This document shows, one piece after another, positions 6,728-15,396 of a stretch of 52,817 nt of DNA. Made by a program: the position numbers and the translations under genes. Source of the DNA: Acidimicrobiales bacterium (GTDB lineage: Bacteria > Actinomycetota > Acidimicrobiia > Acidimicrobiales > Acidimicrobilacustridaceae); the NCBI GenBank assembly GCA_025455885.1, contig JALOLR010000019.1:1-52817 (forward strand), given 5' to 3'. Positions within the stretch are counted from its first letter, which is position 1. Each line of letters opens with the position of its first letter. The notes beneath the pieces were generated by a model that was not told the origin of the DNA, searched no databases, and saw only the letters and a program-made list of their open reading frames with translations.

Positions 6728-8209
6728 CTACAACGAGTCGTTGTAGGCAGTGAGGGCGGCGGTCACCTCGGCCGACGCCTCGGCGATGGCGGTGGCCGGA
6801 TCGGTGGTCTGCAACGACACGGCGGCCATGGCGTCGGTCATGGCGATGCGGAACTTGTCGTAGGGACCGATGAGGGCGCCGGTGGAGTCGGGGTCCATCG
6901 CCTGGAGCTGGTCGTAGGCGATGCCGAGCCACTTCCCGGCCAGCTGGGTCGACCAGAACTCCTGCACCCGCGGGTCCTCGGCGGCGGCGTCGAGGAAGGG
7001 CAGGTAGCTGCCCTCGATGTTCCAGGTGGCCTGCTGGTCGATCTGGTTCCACCAGGTGATGAAGTCCCAGGCGGCGGCGATCTGGGCCTCCGACGAGGTG
7101 TCGCCGTCCATGATGAAGAAGCCGTTGCCGCCGATCTGGGTGGCGCCCGCCTCGTCGATGCCGAACATGGCGCCGGCGCCGATGTCGAGGCCGCTCGTGT
7201 CGGTGGAGGCCGCCTCGGCCCGGTTCTCCTCGCCGAGCACCGTGGTGTCGCCGCCGAGGAAGGCCACCACCGACGTCGCCGCGGTGGAGGTCTCGACGGT
7301 GATCGACGCGTTCTGGCTGGCCATGGCCAGGTAGTGGTCGACGGTGCCGGGGGTGGACTGGACCGGGGTGAGGAGGCCGTCGGCGACCATCTGGTCGATC
7401 CACTCGAACACCTCGAGGGTGACGGGGGTGTCGAAGGCGGCCTCGGTCGTCTGGTCGGGCCCGTAGCCGTTGTCGTTGTTGACGAGAGGCTGGCCGGCCC
7501 CGGCGAGCTGGGTCTCGACGAACCACGAGTCCATGAGCATCACGACCGGTGTGCCGGTGACGCCGGCGGCCTTGATGGTCTCCGCGAACTGGCGGACCTC
7601 GGCGAGGGTGCCGGGCGGCGTCTCGGCGTCGAGGCCGGCGCGCCGGAAGTGGTTCTTGTTGTAGTAGGTGAGCAGCCCCGAGACGCTGGCCGTGCCCGGC
7701 CACATCGCGCCGCCCACCGTGAAGTGGTTCACCGCCGCCTCGGCGAACCCGTCGGTGCTCGCCCCGGCGGCGTCGAAGCAGGCCTGCGCGGGGAGCACCG
7801 TCTGGCTGTCGATGAGGGCCTGGGTGGTCGTGTCCTCGCTGACGAGGATCTCGGGCAGGTCGCCCGTGGGGATGCCCTGGGTGTACTTGTTGAACAGCTC
7901 GTCGTAGTTGGCGCCCTGGAGCTCGGCGGTGACGCGGACCTTGTCCTGGGAGGCGTTGTACGCCGCCACCTGAGCCTCGAGCGTCGAGCCGGCCTTGCCG
8001 CTCAGCTGGTACCACACGGTGATGTCGACCGGCGCAGTGGCGCTGTCGAGGGCGTCGACCGGGCAGTCCGGGAGCTCGATGGTGTCGGTGGCCGGGCGAC
8101 CGACGTCGTCGCTGCCGGCGTCGTCGGAGCCACCCCCGCAGGCGGAAGCGACGAGCAGCCCGGTGAGCAGCACGCCGGCGGCGCGCAGGGTGTGGGTGGA
8201 GCGAGACAT
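6728..8209 (-). CDS. ABC transporter extracellular substrate-binding lipoprotein (family 1), copy A
   Basis: This is a 493-residue family-1 solute-binding lipoprotein (lipobox VASAC near residue 24, then a Gly/Asp-rich linker). It shares the blocks LTYYNKNHFRRAGLD, ETIKAAGV and GSYLPFLDAAAEDPRV with the downstream copy, so the two arose by tandem duplication. I start it at ATG 8209, preceded by AAGGAG; an upstream frame extension lacks signal-peptide character. It follows the permease genes by 25 bp. Two binding proteins feeding one permease pair would allow two substrates or two affinities. Confidence 0.9.
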   Translation of the reverse strand: MSRSTHTLRAAGVLLTGLLVASACGGGSDDAGSDDVGRPATDTIELPDCPVDALDSATAPVDITVWYQLSGKAGSTLEAQVAAYNASQDKVRVTAELQGANYDELFNKYTQGIPTGDLPEILVSEDTTTQALIDSQTVLPAQACFDAAGASTDGFAEAAVNHFTVGGAMWPGTASVSGLLTYYNKNHFRRAGLDAETPPGTLAEVRQFAETIKAAGVTGTPVVMLMDSWFVETQLAGAGQPLVNNDNGYGPDQTTEAAFDTPVTLEVFEWIDQMVADGLLTPVQSTPGTVDHYLAMASQNASITVETSTAATSVVAFLGGDTTVLGEENRAEAASTDTSGLDIGAGAMFGIDEAGATQIGGNGFFIMDGDTSSEAQIAAAWDFITWWNQIDQQATWNIEGSYLPFLDAAAEDPRVQEFWSTQLAGKWLGIAYDQLQAMDPDSTGALIGPYDKFRIAMTDAMAAVSLQTTDPATAIAEASAEVTAALTAYNDSL

Positions 8210-8234
8210 GTGGGGTCTCCTTCGGTTCGGGGGG

Positions 8235-9071
8235 TCAGCCCTTGACCGCACCGGCGGTGAGGCCTCGGACCAGTTGGCGTTGGAGGAAGATGAGCAGGAG
8301 CAGGACCGGGATCGCGGCGATGATGGCGCCCGCGAAGCCGATGTTGTTCTGGTCGACGGTCGAGGCCGACAGGGTCTTGAGGCCGATCTGGATCGTCTCC
8401 CAGCGGCCCTCGGTGACCACCGCCCGCGGCCAGGTGTACTGGTTCCAGGCGGCCAGGAACGCGATCACCGTGAACGACGCCACGATCGGCTTCGTGACCG
8501 GGATGGCCACGCGGCGCAGGAAGGCGAGGTGTCCGAACCCGTCGAGCGCGGCGGCGTCGCGCAGGTCGCGGGGGATGCCGAGGAAGCCCTGGCGGATGAG
8601 GAAGGTGCCGAAGGCGGTGGCCAGGAACGGCCCGACGAGCGCGGGGTAGCTGTTGAGCAGGTCCCAGTCGCGGATCGTGCCGACGTTGGGGATGAGGGTC
8701 ACCTCGATGGGCAGCATCAGGGTGGCCATGAAGACGAGGAACAGCACCCGCTTGAACGGGAACTCGAGGAAGGCGAAGGCGTAGGCGGCGAGGATCGAGG
8801 TGGCCAGCTGGGCCCCGACGATGATGACCGTGACCACCGCGCTGGTGAGCAGCTTCGGACCGAGGTCGCCGAGGTCGAAGGCCCTCGCGAACACCCCCCA
8901 CTGCACGGCGACGGGCCAGGGCGGCTGTCCGGCCTGGACGTAGTCGGCCGGGGTGGACAGGGCCCGGATCAGCGTCATGTACACCGGGAACAGCACGATG
9001 ACGCCGAGCACGGTGAGCACGACGTACCAGGCGGCCTTCTTCCACGGCGCCTGGAGGGTGTCAGTTCCCAT
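8235..9071 (-). CDS. carbohydrate-type ABC transporter permease (MalG/UgpE-like)
   Basis: This 278-residue permease has six predicted membrane helices. The EAA-loop motif RDAAALDGFGHLAFLRRVAI, which docks onto the ATPase, lies between helices 4 and 5. A periplasmic segment after helix 1 and WNQYTWPR near helix 5 fit the MalG/UgpE branch. The ATG start overlaps the 3' end of the MalF-like permease gene by 11 bp, consistent with coupled translation in the importer operon. Confidence 0.92.
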   Translation of the reverse strand: MGTDTLQAPWKKAAWYVVLTVLGVIVLFPVYMTLIRALSTPADYVQAGQPPWPVAVQWGVFARAFDLGDLGPKLLTSAVVTVIIVGAQLATSILAAYAFAFLEFPFKRVLFLVFMATLMLPIEVTLIPNVGTIRDWDLLNSYPALVGPFLATAFGTFLIRQGFLGIPRDLRDAAALDGFGHLAFLRRVAIPVTKPIVASFTVIAFLAAWNQYTWPRAVVTEGRWETIQIGLKTLSASTVDQNNIGFAGAIIAAIPVLLLLIFLQRQLVRGLTAGAVKG

Positions 9072-9999
9072 AGTGCACCCGCCGGTCGAGGAGGAGGAAC
9101 TGGGCCAGGGTGACCACGAGGGTGATGCCGAACAGGCCGATGGCGATCACCGAGCCGGTGCCCTGGTCGGAGGGCTGCTGGCTGTAGAAGATCTTGTAGA
9201 CGAGGGTCTCGGTGGCCCCTACCGGGCCGCCGGCGGTGAGGATGTCGGACTGGGCGAACGCCTGGAGGGCGAAGATCACCAGCACCACCACGAGGAACAT
9301 GAGCGTCGGGCTGATGAGCGGGAGCGTGACGCGGAAGAAGCGGCGCAACGGGCCGTACCCGTCGAGGGTGGCGGCCTCCTGGATCTCGTCGGGGACGGCC
9401 TGGAGGCCGGCCAGCACGATGATGAACGTGAGGCCGAGGTTCTGCCACACCGACGAGAGCGCGACGCCGCGCAGCGCGGTGTCCGGGTCGGCGAGGCTGA
9501 AGAACGACAGGTCGGAGAAGTAGCCGATCTGGGGGTTGAGCAGCACCAGGAACACCACCGACGCCACGGCCACCGAGCTGGCCACCGTGGAGGCGAAGAT
9601 GGTGTGGAAGATCTTGATCCCCTTGAGGCGCCGGTTGGCGGCCACGGCCAGCAGCACGCCGAGCACCAGGCCCAGCGGCACCGTGAACAGCACGTACTTG
9701 GCGCTGATCTCCAGCCCGGAGGTGAACTCGTCGCCGGTCAGCACGTCGGTGAACTGGCTCGGCCCCACGTAGCGCTCGCTGGTGCCGAAGCGGTTCTGCT
9801 GGTGGAGGCCCAGGTAGACGAGCCGGACCAGCGGGTAGAAGAAGAAGATCCCGAAGACGATCGCCGACGGCACCAGGAACAGGTACGCGACGCCGGCGTC
9901 GCGCAGCCGTCGGCGGCGGTGGCGCGGCACCGGGGTGGGCGCCGGCGGCGGGGTGGACGTCGGCGTGGCGTCGACGAGGAGGTCGGTGGTGTCGGTCAA
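9061..9999 (-). CDS. carbohydrate-type ABC transporter permease (MalF/UgpA-like)
   Basis: This 312-residue permease begins with about 40 Pro/Thr/Arg-rich cytosolic residues, then six helices (the first is YLFLVPSAIVFGIFFFYPLV). The EAA-loop motif is QEAATLDGYGPLRRFFRVTLP. I start it at TTG 9999, which overlaps the ATPase stop as TTGA; the longer frame upstream only shadows the ATPase gene. The product should pair with the MalG/UgpE-like permease to form the channel. Confidence 0.9.
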   Translation of the reverse strand: MTDTTDLLVDATPTSTPPPAPTPVPRHRRRRLRDAGVAYLFLVPSAIVFGIFFFYPLVRLVYLGLHQQNRFGTSERYVGPSQFTDVLTGDEFTSGLEISAKYVLFTVPLGLVLGVLLAVAANRRLKGIKIFHTIFASTVASSVAVASVVFLVLLNPQIGYFSDLSFFSLADPDTALRGVALSSVWQNLGLTFIIVLAGLQAVPDEIQEAATLDGYGPLRRFFRVTLPLISPTLMFLVVVLVIFALQAFAQSDILTAGGPVGATETLVYKIFYSQQPSDQGTGSVIAIGLFGITLVVTLAQFLLLDRRVHYGN

Positions 10000-11105
10000 T
10001 TCAGCCGCCCGGTGGTGTCGGGGCTGAAGAGGTGGACCTCGGCGGGGTCGGCGCTCAGCGGCAGCTGCTCCCCGGTGGTGACGGGGGTGTCGCTGCTGGC
10101 CTGGCGGACCGTGACCTCGGCGCCGCCGATCTCGCACAGCACCAGTCGCTCGTGGCCGAGCCACTCCACGGCGCGCACGGTGGCCTTCACGGGGCCGTCG
10201 GGGTCGACCACGAGGTGCTCGGGTCGCACCCCCACCACGACCTCGGTGCCGTCGGCGAGCGGTTCGGCGGCGAGGGGGGCCACCGGGATCCGTTGCCCCC
10301 CGAGGTCGACGTGGGTGGCGTCGGCCTCGACGACCACCCGACCGGGCACGGTGTTCATGGGCGGCGAGCCGATGAACCGGGCCACGAACAGGTTGTGGGG
10401 GCGGTCGTAGACGGCCTGGGGCGGGCCGACCTGTTGGAGTTCACCGTCGTTGATGATGGCGATGCGGTCGGCCATCGTCATCGCCTCGACCTGGTCGTGG
10501 GTGACGTACACGAAGGTGGTGGCCAGGCGCTTCTGGAGCTCCACGAGCTCGAGGCGGGTCTGGGCCCGGAGCTTGGCGTCGAGGTTCGAGAGGGGCTCGT
10601 CCATGAGGAACGCCGAGGGGCGGGCGACGATGGCGCGGGCCAGGGCGACGCGCTGGCGCTGCCCGCCGGAGAGGGCGCCGGGCTTCCGGCCGAGCAGCTC
10701 GGTGAGGCCGAGGATGCCGGTGGCGTCGGCCACCCGCTCCTTGCGCTCGGCGGCGGTCAGCTTTCGGGGCTCGTCCTCGCCGTCGACGTGGAACTTCCGG
10801 GCCACGAGCGGGGACTCGACGTTCTTGGCCACCGTCATGTGGGGGTACAACGCGTAGCTCTGGAAGACCATCGAGATGTCGCGGTCCTTCGCCTCGATGT
10901 CGTTGACGACCCGATCGCCGATGCGCAGCGTGCCCTCGGTGATGGTCTCGAGGCCGGCGATCATGCGCAGCGCCGTGGTCTTGCCGCACCCCGACGGCCC
11001 GAGCAGCACCATGAACTCGCCGTCGGCGATCGACAGCGTGAGCTTGCTCACGGCGGTCACGTCGCCGAAGCGCTTGGTCACGTCGTCGAAGGCGACGCTG
11101 CTCAC
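9996..11105 (-). CDS. ABC transporter ATPase (UgpC/MalK/MsmX-like)
   Basis: This 369-residue ATPase has Walker A GPSGCGKTT (36-44), the signature LSGGQRQRVALARA, Walker B FLMDEPLSNLD and the H-loop VTHDQVEAM. A C-terminal TOBE-type regulatory domain (about 240-369) includes VVVGVRPEHL. This is the general carbohydrate-importer ATPase family. It starts at GTG 11105 with no Shine-Dalgarno; instead the GTG overlaps the stop of a 29-codon leader ORF (GTGA). It heads the operon with two permeases and two binding proteins. Confidence 0.93.
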   Translation of the reverse strand: MSSVAFDDVTKRFGDVTAVSKLTLSIADGEFMVLLGPSGCGKTTALRMIAGLETITEGTLRIGDRVVNDIEAKDRDISMVFQSYALYPHMTVAKNVESPLVARKFHVDGEDEPRKLTAAERKERVADATGILGLTELLGRKPGALSGGQRQRVALARAIVARPSAFLMDEPLSNLDAKLRAQTRLELVELQKRLATTFVYVTHDQVEAMTMADRIAIINDGELQQVGPPQAVYDRPHNLFVARFIGSPPMNTVPGRVVVEADATHVDLGGQRIPVAPLAAEPLADGTEVVVGVRPEHLVVDPDGPVKATVRAVEWLGHERLVLCEIGGAEVTVRQASSDTPVTTGEQLPLSADPAEVHLFSPDTTGRLN

Positions 11106-11191
11106 GGCCGATCGCCCCCGGTGGGGTGGCCGCCCGAAGGTGCGGTGCCGCCCGCGGGTGGTGTCGGGTTGCGCACTGACCCCCCTGTCAT
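11102..11191 (-). CDS. possible leaderless 29-aa leader ORF coupled to the ABC operon
   Basis: ATG 11191 lies seven bases after a TACGCT -10, and the frame runs 29 codons (Gly/Pro/Thr-rich) to a TGA overlapping the ATPase GTG as GTGA. The ATPase itself has no ribosome site, so ribosomes finishing this ORF would be the obvious source of initiation. The peptide resembles no family I know, and GC-rich DNA often stays open for 30 codons by chance. The combination of -10 spacing, ATG and exact GTGA junction is the support. Confidence 0.45.
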   Translation of the reverse strand: MTGGSVRNPTPPAGGTAPSGGHPTGGDRP

Positions 11192-11198
11192 CGAGCGG

Positions 11199-11226
11199 AG
11201 CGTAGCCCTGGTGGCGGCGGTGTCGA
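11199..11226 (-). promoter_or_regulatory. promoter of the ABC importer operon
   Basis: On the minus strand TCGACA (11226-11221) and TACGCT (11204-11199) are separated by 16 bp, close to the -35/-10 consensus, with an ATG seven bases downstream of the -10. Transcription would start at or next to that ATG. Confidence 0.5.
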
Positions 11227-11258
11227 GGTGAACACGAGGTGACCGGCCCGCGCGCCGC

Positions 11259-12011
11259 TCAGGTGGGGAGCGCCCCGCCGGCGTGCACCGGGAGGAGCGG
11301 GGCCAGGCCGAGCGTGGCCGCGGCGTCGGCGGTGAGGCCCCCCGCCGGGTCGGCCGGGAGGACGAGACCGGGGAGTGCGTCGGTCCACACGATGTCGGCG
11401 TCGACCACCGCGAGCAGGTCGGTTCGCCAACGGCACGGGTCGCGGCGGTCGACGACGCCCGTGCCGACGGCGTCGTGTGCCCCGAGGCGGGCCTGGCCGG
11501 TGAGCCGCTCGACGAGCCAGCCCGACGGGACCGTCACGCGGTGCAGACGGGCCCAGGCGTCGGGGTCGCTGCGGTGGAGCCACGACAGCAGTGCCACCGT
11601 GGAACCGGGTCCGGGCAGGGCCCCGGTGGCGTCGAGCCACGCGTCGTGCCCGCCGGGGACGTGGCCGGCGAGCCACTCGGCGTCGGCGGCCGACGCGGGG
11701 TGCGACCCGAGCACGGCCGGACGCACCACCTCTCCCCGCTGGTCGAGGATCACCATGCCGCCCGGAGGCCGGCCGACGCCGACCATGAGGAGTGCGAACT
11801 CGTCGGTGGGCAGGCCCATGGCGGCCATCCCCGCCAGCACGTCACGGGTGGCGCCGCAGGCGGCCTCCCACCAGGCCATGGGGTCCTGCTCGTGGCCGTT
11901 CCCGGGATCGTGGCCCACCGAGGCCTCGACGACGACCTGCCCGGCGGCCCGGTCGTGCACGAGGGCGAGGACGGCGGTGGGCGACCACGAGATCTCGAGG
12001 ACGAGCGACAC
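11259..12011 (-). CDS. isolated N-terminal domain of an FGGY carbohydrate kinase, probably inactive
   Basis: This 250-residue protein matches the first half of xylulokinase-like FGGY kinases: LDQRGEVVRPAVLGSHPAS, then PGPGSTVALLSWLHRSDPDAW in place of the usual P-K-L-L-W-L signature, then RLHRVTVPSGWLVERLTG and GLTADAAATLGL. It stops at PVHAGGALPT, where full-length kinases read V-x-A-G-G-G-D with the catalytic Asp and enter the ATP-binding half. The N-terminal D-x-G-T phosphate loop is also absent (EISWSPT). The 3' side has only about 70 bp before the ABC promoter, so no displaced C-terminal half exists. It may be a sugar-sensing relic. GTG start; a weak -10 (CAGGCT) lies six bases upstream. 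Confidence 0.65.
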   Translation of the reverse strand: MSLVLEISWSPTAVLALVHDRAAGQVVVEASVGHDPGNGHEQDPMAWWEAACGATRDVLAGMAAMGLPTDEFALLMVGVGRPPGGMVILDQRGEVVRPAVLGSHPASAADAEWLAGHVPGGHDAWLDATGALPGPGSTVALLSWLHRSDPDAWARLHRVTVPSGWLVERLTGQARLGAHDAVGTGVVDRRDPCRWRTDLLAVVDADIVWTDALPGLVLPADPAGGLTADAAATLGLAPLLPVHAGGALPT

Positions 12012-12062
12012 GGGGTGAGCCTGGCACGACGGGGCGGGCGGCGCCGGGTCGCGTCCATCACC

Positions 12063-12947
12063 TCACCACGCCGGCGAGCCGGTGCCCAGCCGGGCGGCCG
12101 CCCTGATCCGGTCGACGGTGCCCGGCGCCAGGGTGGCGTCGAGCACGTCGGTGACCAGGGCGAGCGGGGGGAGCTCGGCCTCGACCCATCGGGCCAGCAT
12201 CGACCCGTCCATCCAGCCCGCGGCCGGTGGCTCCGCGCAACCGGCGGCCGCGTCGGGGTTGCCGGCCGCCACGGCGCGGCGGAGCTCCTCCCAGCTCCAC
12301 CGCACCGTGGCGTCGCGAAGGGCCGCGGCGGCGTCGGCGGGGGTGGCGGTCGGCGTGAGCGGGCGGGGCAGGCGGGACAGTGCGCCGGGCCAGTCGAGCC
12401 GGGGATCGCCCGCGGCCACGCGGGCCAACCGGCTGAGCCACAGGAGCACGACCGTGTCGACCGTCGGCGGCGGGGCCGGGGCGGTGGGCAGGCCCAGCAT
12501 CCGCCGGCAGGCGTCGGCGGCCCGGCCGGCGATCGGCTCGCGGGTGGGCCCGACGACCAGGGGCCCCAGCGCGGGGGCGACGGTGACTGACGTCCCCGTC
12601 CGGTCGACGAGGTGGACCACGACGCCGTGGACGACGGGGCCCTGGCCACGGGCGAGGCGGCTCCGGGCCGGGGCGCGCAGGCCGACGGCGACGACGTCGG
12701 CTGCCGCGATGCGCCCGACGAGCGCGTCGACCGGGTCGGGCGCATACAGGGGGTGGACCACGACCTCGTCGGCTCCGGCGCGACGGTGGACGTGGACGAG
12801 GGCCGGCCGGTGGAGACCCGAGGTGCCCAGCAGGGAGCGGGCCGCCGCGACCAACGACGGCGGTTCCGGGGTGAGGGCCGACTCGGGGCCGGTGGCGGTG
12901 GCGGTGCCGGTGCGGACGGAGGACGGGACGGACGGGGGGTGGGCCAC
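12063..12947 (-). CDS. hypothetical protein
   Basis: This is a 294-residue Ala/Pro/Arg-rich protein with no recognisable domain, signal peptide or membrane helix. The central part (RIAAADVVAVGLRAPARSR and HGVVVHLVDRTGTSVTVAP) alternates strands and helices as a globular cytosolic domain would. The C-terminal half is helical (WSWEELRRAVAAGNPDAAAG). I start it at GTG 12947, with AGAGG 8-12 bases upstream; the longer upstream frame is Arg/Pro-rich shadow. It sits 51 bp before the FGGY-like gene on the same strand, so the two may be cotranscribed. Confidence 0.6.
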   Translation of the reverse strand: MAHPPSVPSSVRTGTATATGPESALTPEPPSLVAAARSLLGTSGLHRPALVHVHRRAGADEVVVHPLYAPDPVDALVGRIAAADVVAVGLRAPARSRLARGQGPVVHGVVVHLVDRTGTSVTVAPALGPLVVGPTREPIAGRAADACRRMLGLPTAPAPPPTVDTVVLLWLSRLARVAAGDPRLDWPGALSRLPRPLTPTATPADAAAALRDATVRWSWEELRRAVAAGNPDAAAGCAEPPAAGWMDGSMLARWVEAELPPLALVTDVLDATLAPGTVDRIRAAARLGTGSPAW

Positions 12948-13054
12948 GGGAGGACCTCTCGCTCGGTGGGGTTCCGGCGAGTCGTGACGTGCCCAGCGCA
13001 CCGGGGTCTCGCGAGCCCGTGGGCCGAGTCTGCCCCGGGGGTGCGACAGCCGGG

Positions 13055-13708
13055 TCAGCGCCTGACGGTGAGGCGGCGCGCCAGGGGTCGGCTCCGACCG
13101 CCGGGCACCTCGGCGAGGAGTACGCCGAGCAGCCCGGCGGTGGCCCGGGCGTCGACCAGGGCCCGGTGCGGCCCGAGGAGCGGTACCCCCACCTCGGCGC
13201 ACAGCGCGCCGAGGGACCAACCCTGCGCAGGGCGGCGGAGCAGGCGGCGGCTCAGCTCCAACGTGCACAGCCCGGCGTCGACCCCGGCGAGCGGCGCGAC
13301 GTCGTCGCCCAGGCGGCCCTCCTCGGAGCCCAGGAAGGCCACGTCGAAGGCCAGGTTGTGGGCGACGAGGATCGTGCCGGCGAGACGGTCGGCCAGCTCG
13401 GGCGCCCGGTCGACGAAGGCGGCGGCGTCGACGAGGTCCCCGTCGGCGATCCCGTGCACGTGGGTGGCCCCGGCGTCACGTCCCGGATCGAGGAGGGTCG
13501 ACCACTCGTCGGTGATGCGTCCCTGCGCGTCGGTGGTGACCACCGCCATCTCGATGACCCGGTCGACCTCCGGGTCGAGCCCCGTGGTCTCGACGTCGAG
13601 CACCGCGAAGGGGCGGCCGTCGAGGGGCGCTCCCCACCGGCGGACCCGCACGTCGGGAAGGCGGCCACGGGACCGCCGCCGGGGGACGGTGGTCGGACGA
13701 CGGGGCAC
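13055..13708 (-). CDS. DEDDh 3'-5' exonuclease (DnaQ/epsilon-like)
   Basis: This 217-residue protein has the DEDDh exonuclease residues: D38 and E40 in VLDVETTG, D122 in AHNLAFDV, and H181 and D186 in PHRALVDA. That fits a two-metal 3'-5' exonuclease acting in proofreading or repair. No polymerase, BRCT or UvrC-like domain is attached. The GTG start at 13708 follows TACGGT by six bases, so the message is probably leaderless. Its exact partner is unknown. Confidence 0.88.
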   Translation of the reverse strand: MPRRPTTVPRRRSRGRLPDVRVRRWGAPLDGRPFAVLDVETTGLDPEVDRVIEMAVVTTDAQGRITDEWSTLLDPGRDAGATHVHGIADGDLVDAAAFVDRAPELADRLAGTILVAHNLAFDVAFLGSEEGRLGDDVAPLAGVDAGLCTLELSRRLLRRPAQGWSLGALCAEVGVPLLGPHRALVDARATAGLLGVLLAEVPGGRSRPLARRLTVRR

Positions 13709-13781
13709 GGGATCACCGTACGCGCCCCCGCCGACACCGCTCCCCGGTCGTTCCGGGCCGGCAGAGGCCGGTCGCCGTCGC

Positions 13782-15146
13782 TCAGCCGTGGAGGGGCACG
13801 TCGAGCAGCTCGGTCACCACGGCGGCGATCTCGCTGCGCTCGCTGCGGGTCAGGGTGATGTGGCCGAAGATCGGGTGGCCACGCAACGCCTCGATCACCG
13901 ACACCACCCCGTCGTGGCGCCCGACGCGCAGGTTGTCGCGCTGGGCGACGTCGTGGGTCAGCACCACCCGGCTGCCCACCCCGAGGCGGCTGAGCGCGGT
14001 GAGCAGGACCGGCCGCTCGAGGTTCTGGGCCTCGTCGATGATCACGAAGCTGTCGTTCAGGCTGCGACCCCGGATGTGGGTGAGCGGCAGGACCTCGAGC
14101 AGGCCCCGCGCCTGCACCTCGTCGATCACCTCGGGCCCGGTGATGGCCTCGAGCCCGTCGAGGACCGCCGCCGTCCACGGGCTCATCTTCTCGAGCTCGG
14201 ACCCGGGGAGGTAGCCGAGCTCCTGACCCCCGACGGCGAACAGGGGTCGGAACACCAGGACCCGCTTGGCCGACTGCTGCTCGAGCACCGCCTCGAGCCC
14301 GGCGGCGAGGGCCAGCACGCTCTTGCCGGTGCCCGCCGGCCCGCCCAGCGACACGATCCCGACGTCGGGATCGGCGAGGAGGTCGATGGCGATGCGCTGC
14401 TCCGCGGACCGGCCCCGCACGTCGAAGAGGTTGCGGTCGCTGCGGATGAGGTGGAGGGCCTTGTCCTCGTGCACCCTGGCCAGCGCCGACTGCGAGCCGG
14501 CGTGCAGCACGACCCCGGTGTGGCAGGGCAGGTCGCGGGCCCGGTCGTCGTCGGCCACGCCGACGTCGAAGAGCTCGTCGATCGTGGCGCCGTCGACCTC
14601 GAGCGAGGTCATGCCCGTCCACCCGGTGTCGCGGGCCAGCTCGTTGCGGTACTCCTCGGCGTCGAGATCGACGATCGACGCCTTGAGCCGCAACGGCAGG
14701 TCCTTGGTGACCACGCTGACGGCGAGGTCCTCGTCGGCCAGGTTCCTGGCCACGGCCAGGATGCGGTGGTCGTTCGTGTCGCCGGTGAGCGACGGCGGCA
14801 GCGCCGCGGGGTCCTGGTGGTTCAGCTCCACCCGTAGCGTGCCGCCCTGGTCGTTGACCGGGATCGGGGAGGTCAGCCCCCCGTGGCGCACCCTCAGGTC
14901 CTCGAGGAAGCGCAGCGCCTCACGGGCCGCCCAGCCGAGCTCGGGGTGGTTGCGCTTCGACTCCAGCTCGAGCAGCACCACCACCGGGATCACCACGTCG
15001 TGCTCCTCGAAGCGCACCAGGGCCTTCGGGTCGGCCAGCAGCACCGAGGTGTCGAGCACGTAGGCCCGGCGACGCACCTCGGAGGTGGCGGAGGGACGGG
15101 TGGGGCACGCGCCGGGGCGCGTAGGGGTGCGGCTCAGGTCGTTCAC
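13782..15146 (-). CDS. phoH2: PIN-PhoH fusion, PhoH2-like RNase/RNA helicase
   Basis: This is a 454-residue protein with an N-terminal PIN domain (about 26-165; D32 in YVLDTSVLL, later [12 protein letters not shown]) and a C-terminal PhoH-type P-loop ATPase (Walker A GPAGTGKS with K275, Walker [10 protein letters not shown] with D371/E372, then [18 protein letters not shown]). In mycobacteria the same fusion acts as an RNA helicase with ribonuclease activity. I choose GTG 15146, which has GGGAG about five bases upstream, over the GTG at 15173. It is not next to an obvious antitoxin; about 250 bp upstream are gene-free. Confidence 0.88.
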   Translation of the reverse strand: MNDLSRTPTRPGACPTRPSATSEVRRRAYVLDTSVLLADPKALVRFEEHDVVIPVVVLLELESKRNHPELGWAAREALRFLEDLRVRHGGLTSPIPVNDQGGTLRVELNHQDPAALPPSLTGDTNDHRILAVARNLADEDLAVSVVTKDLPLRLKASIVDLDAEEYRNELARDTGWTGMTSLEVDGATIDELFDVGVADDDRARDLPCHTGVVLHAGSQSALARVHEDKALHLIRSDRNLFDVRGRSAEQRIAIDLLADPDVGIVSLGGPAGTGKSVLALAAGLEAVLEQQSAKRVLVFRPLFAVGGQELGYLPGSELEKMSPWTAAVLDGLEAITGPEVIDEVQARGLLEVLPLTHIRGRSLNDSFVIIDEAQNLERPVLLTALSRLGVGSRVVLTHDVAQRDNLRVGRHDGVVSVIEALRGHPIFGHITLTRSERSEIAAVVTELLDVPLHG

Positions 15147-15396
15147 GGATCTCCCACGGGGCTCGGGCACCACGGGCGACCCACGATCTCAGCGTGCTCC
15201 CGCTGGTTGCGCACCGGCGGGAGGCGACGTCCGGGAGGGCGTCGGGTCCGGCAGCGATGGGCGTGAGGTGGGCTCGGGTGCAGGACGGAGCATGCACTGC
15301 ACATATGACACCCCGACCGCGAGGACGTGGTGGATCCCACGGGACATGTCACGTCCTGTTCACGTGCCGGTCCGGAACCGTCCACGGGGGTGTCGC

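Noticed and set aside
12612-14837. 741-codon plus-strand frame
   Set aside because: Antisense shadow of the exonuclease and PhoH2 genes, whose motifs are unmistakable on the minus strand.
15147-15396. Possible small RNA or tRNA upstream of phoH2
   Set aside because: I found no cloverleaf, strong hairpin or conserved motif in this 250-bp gap.
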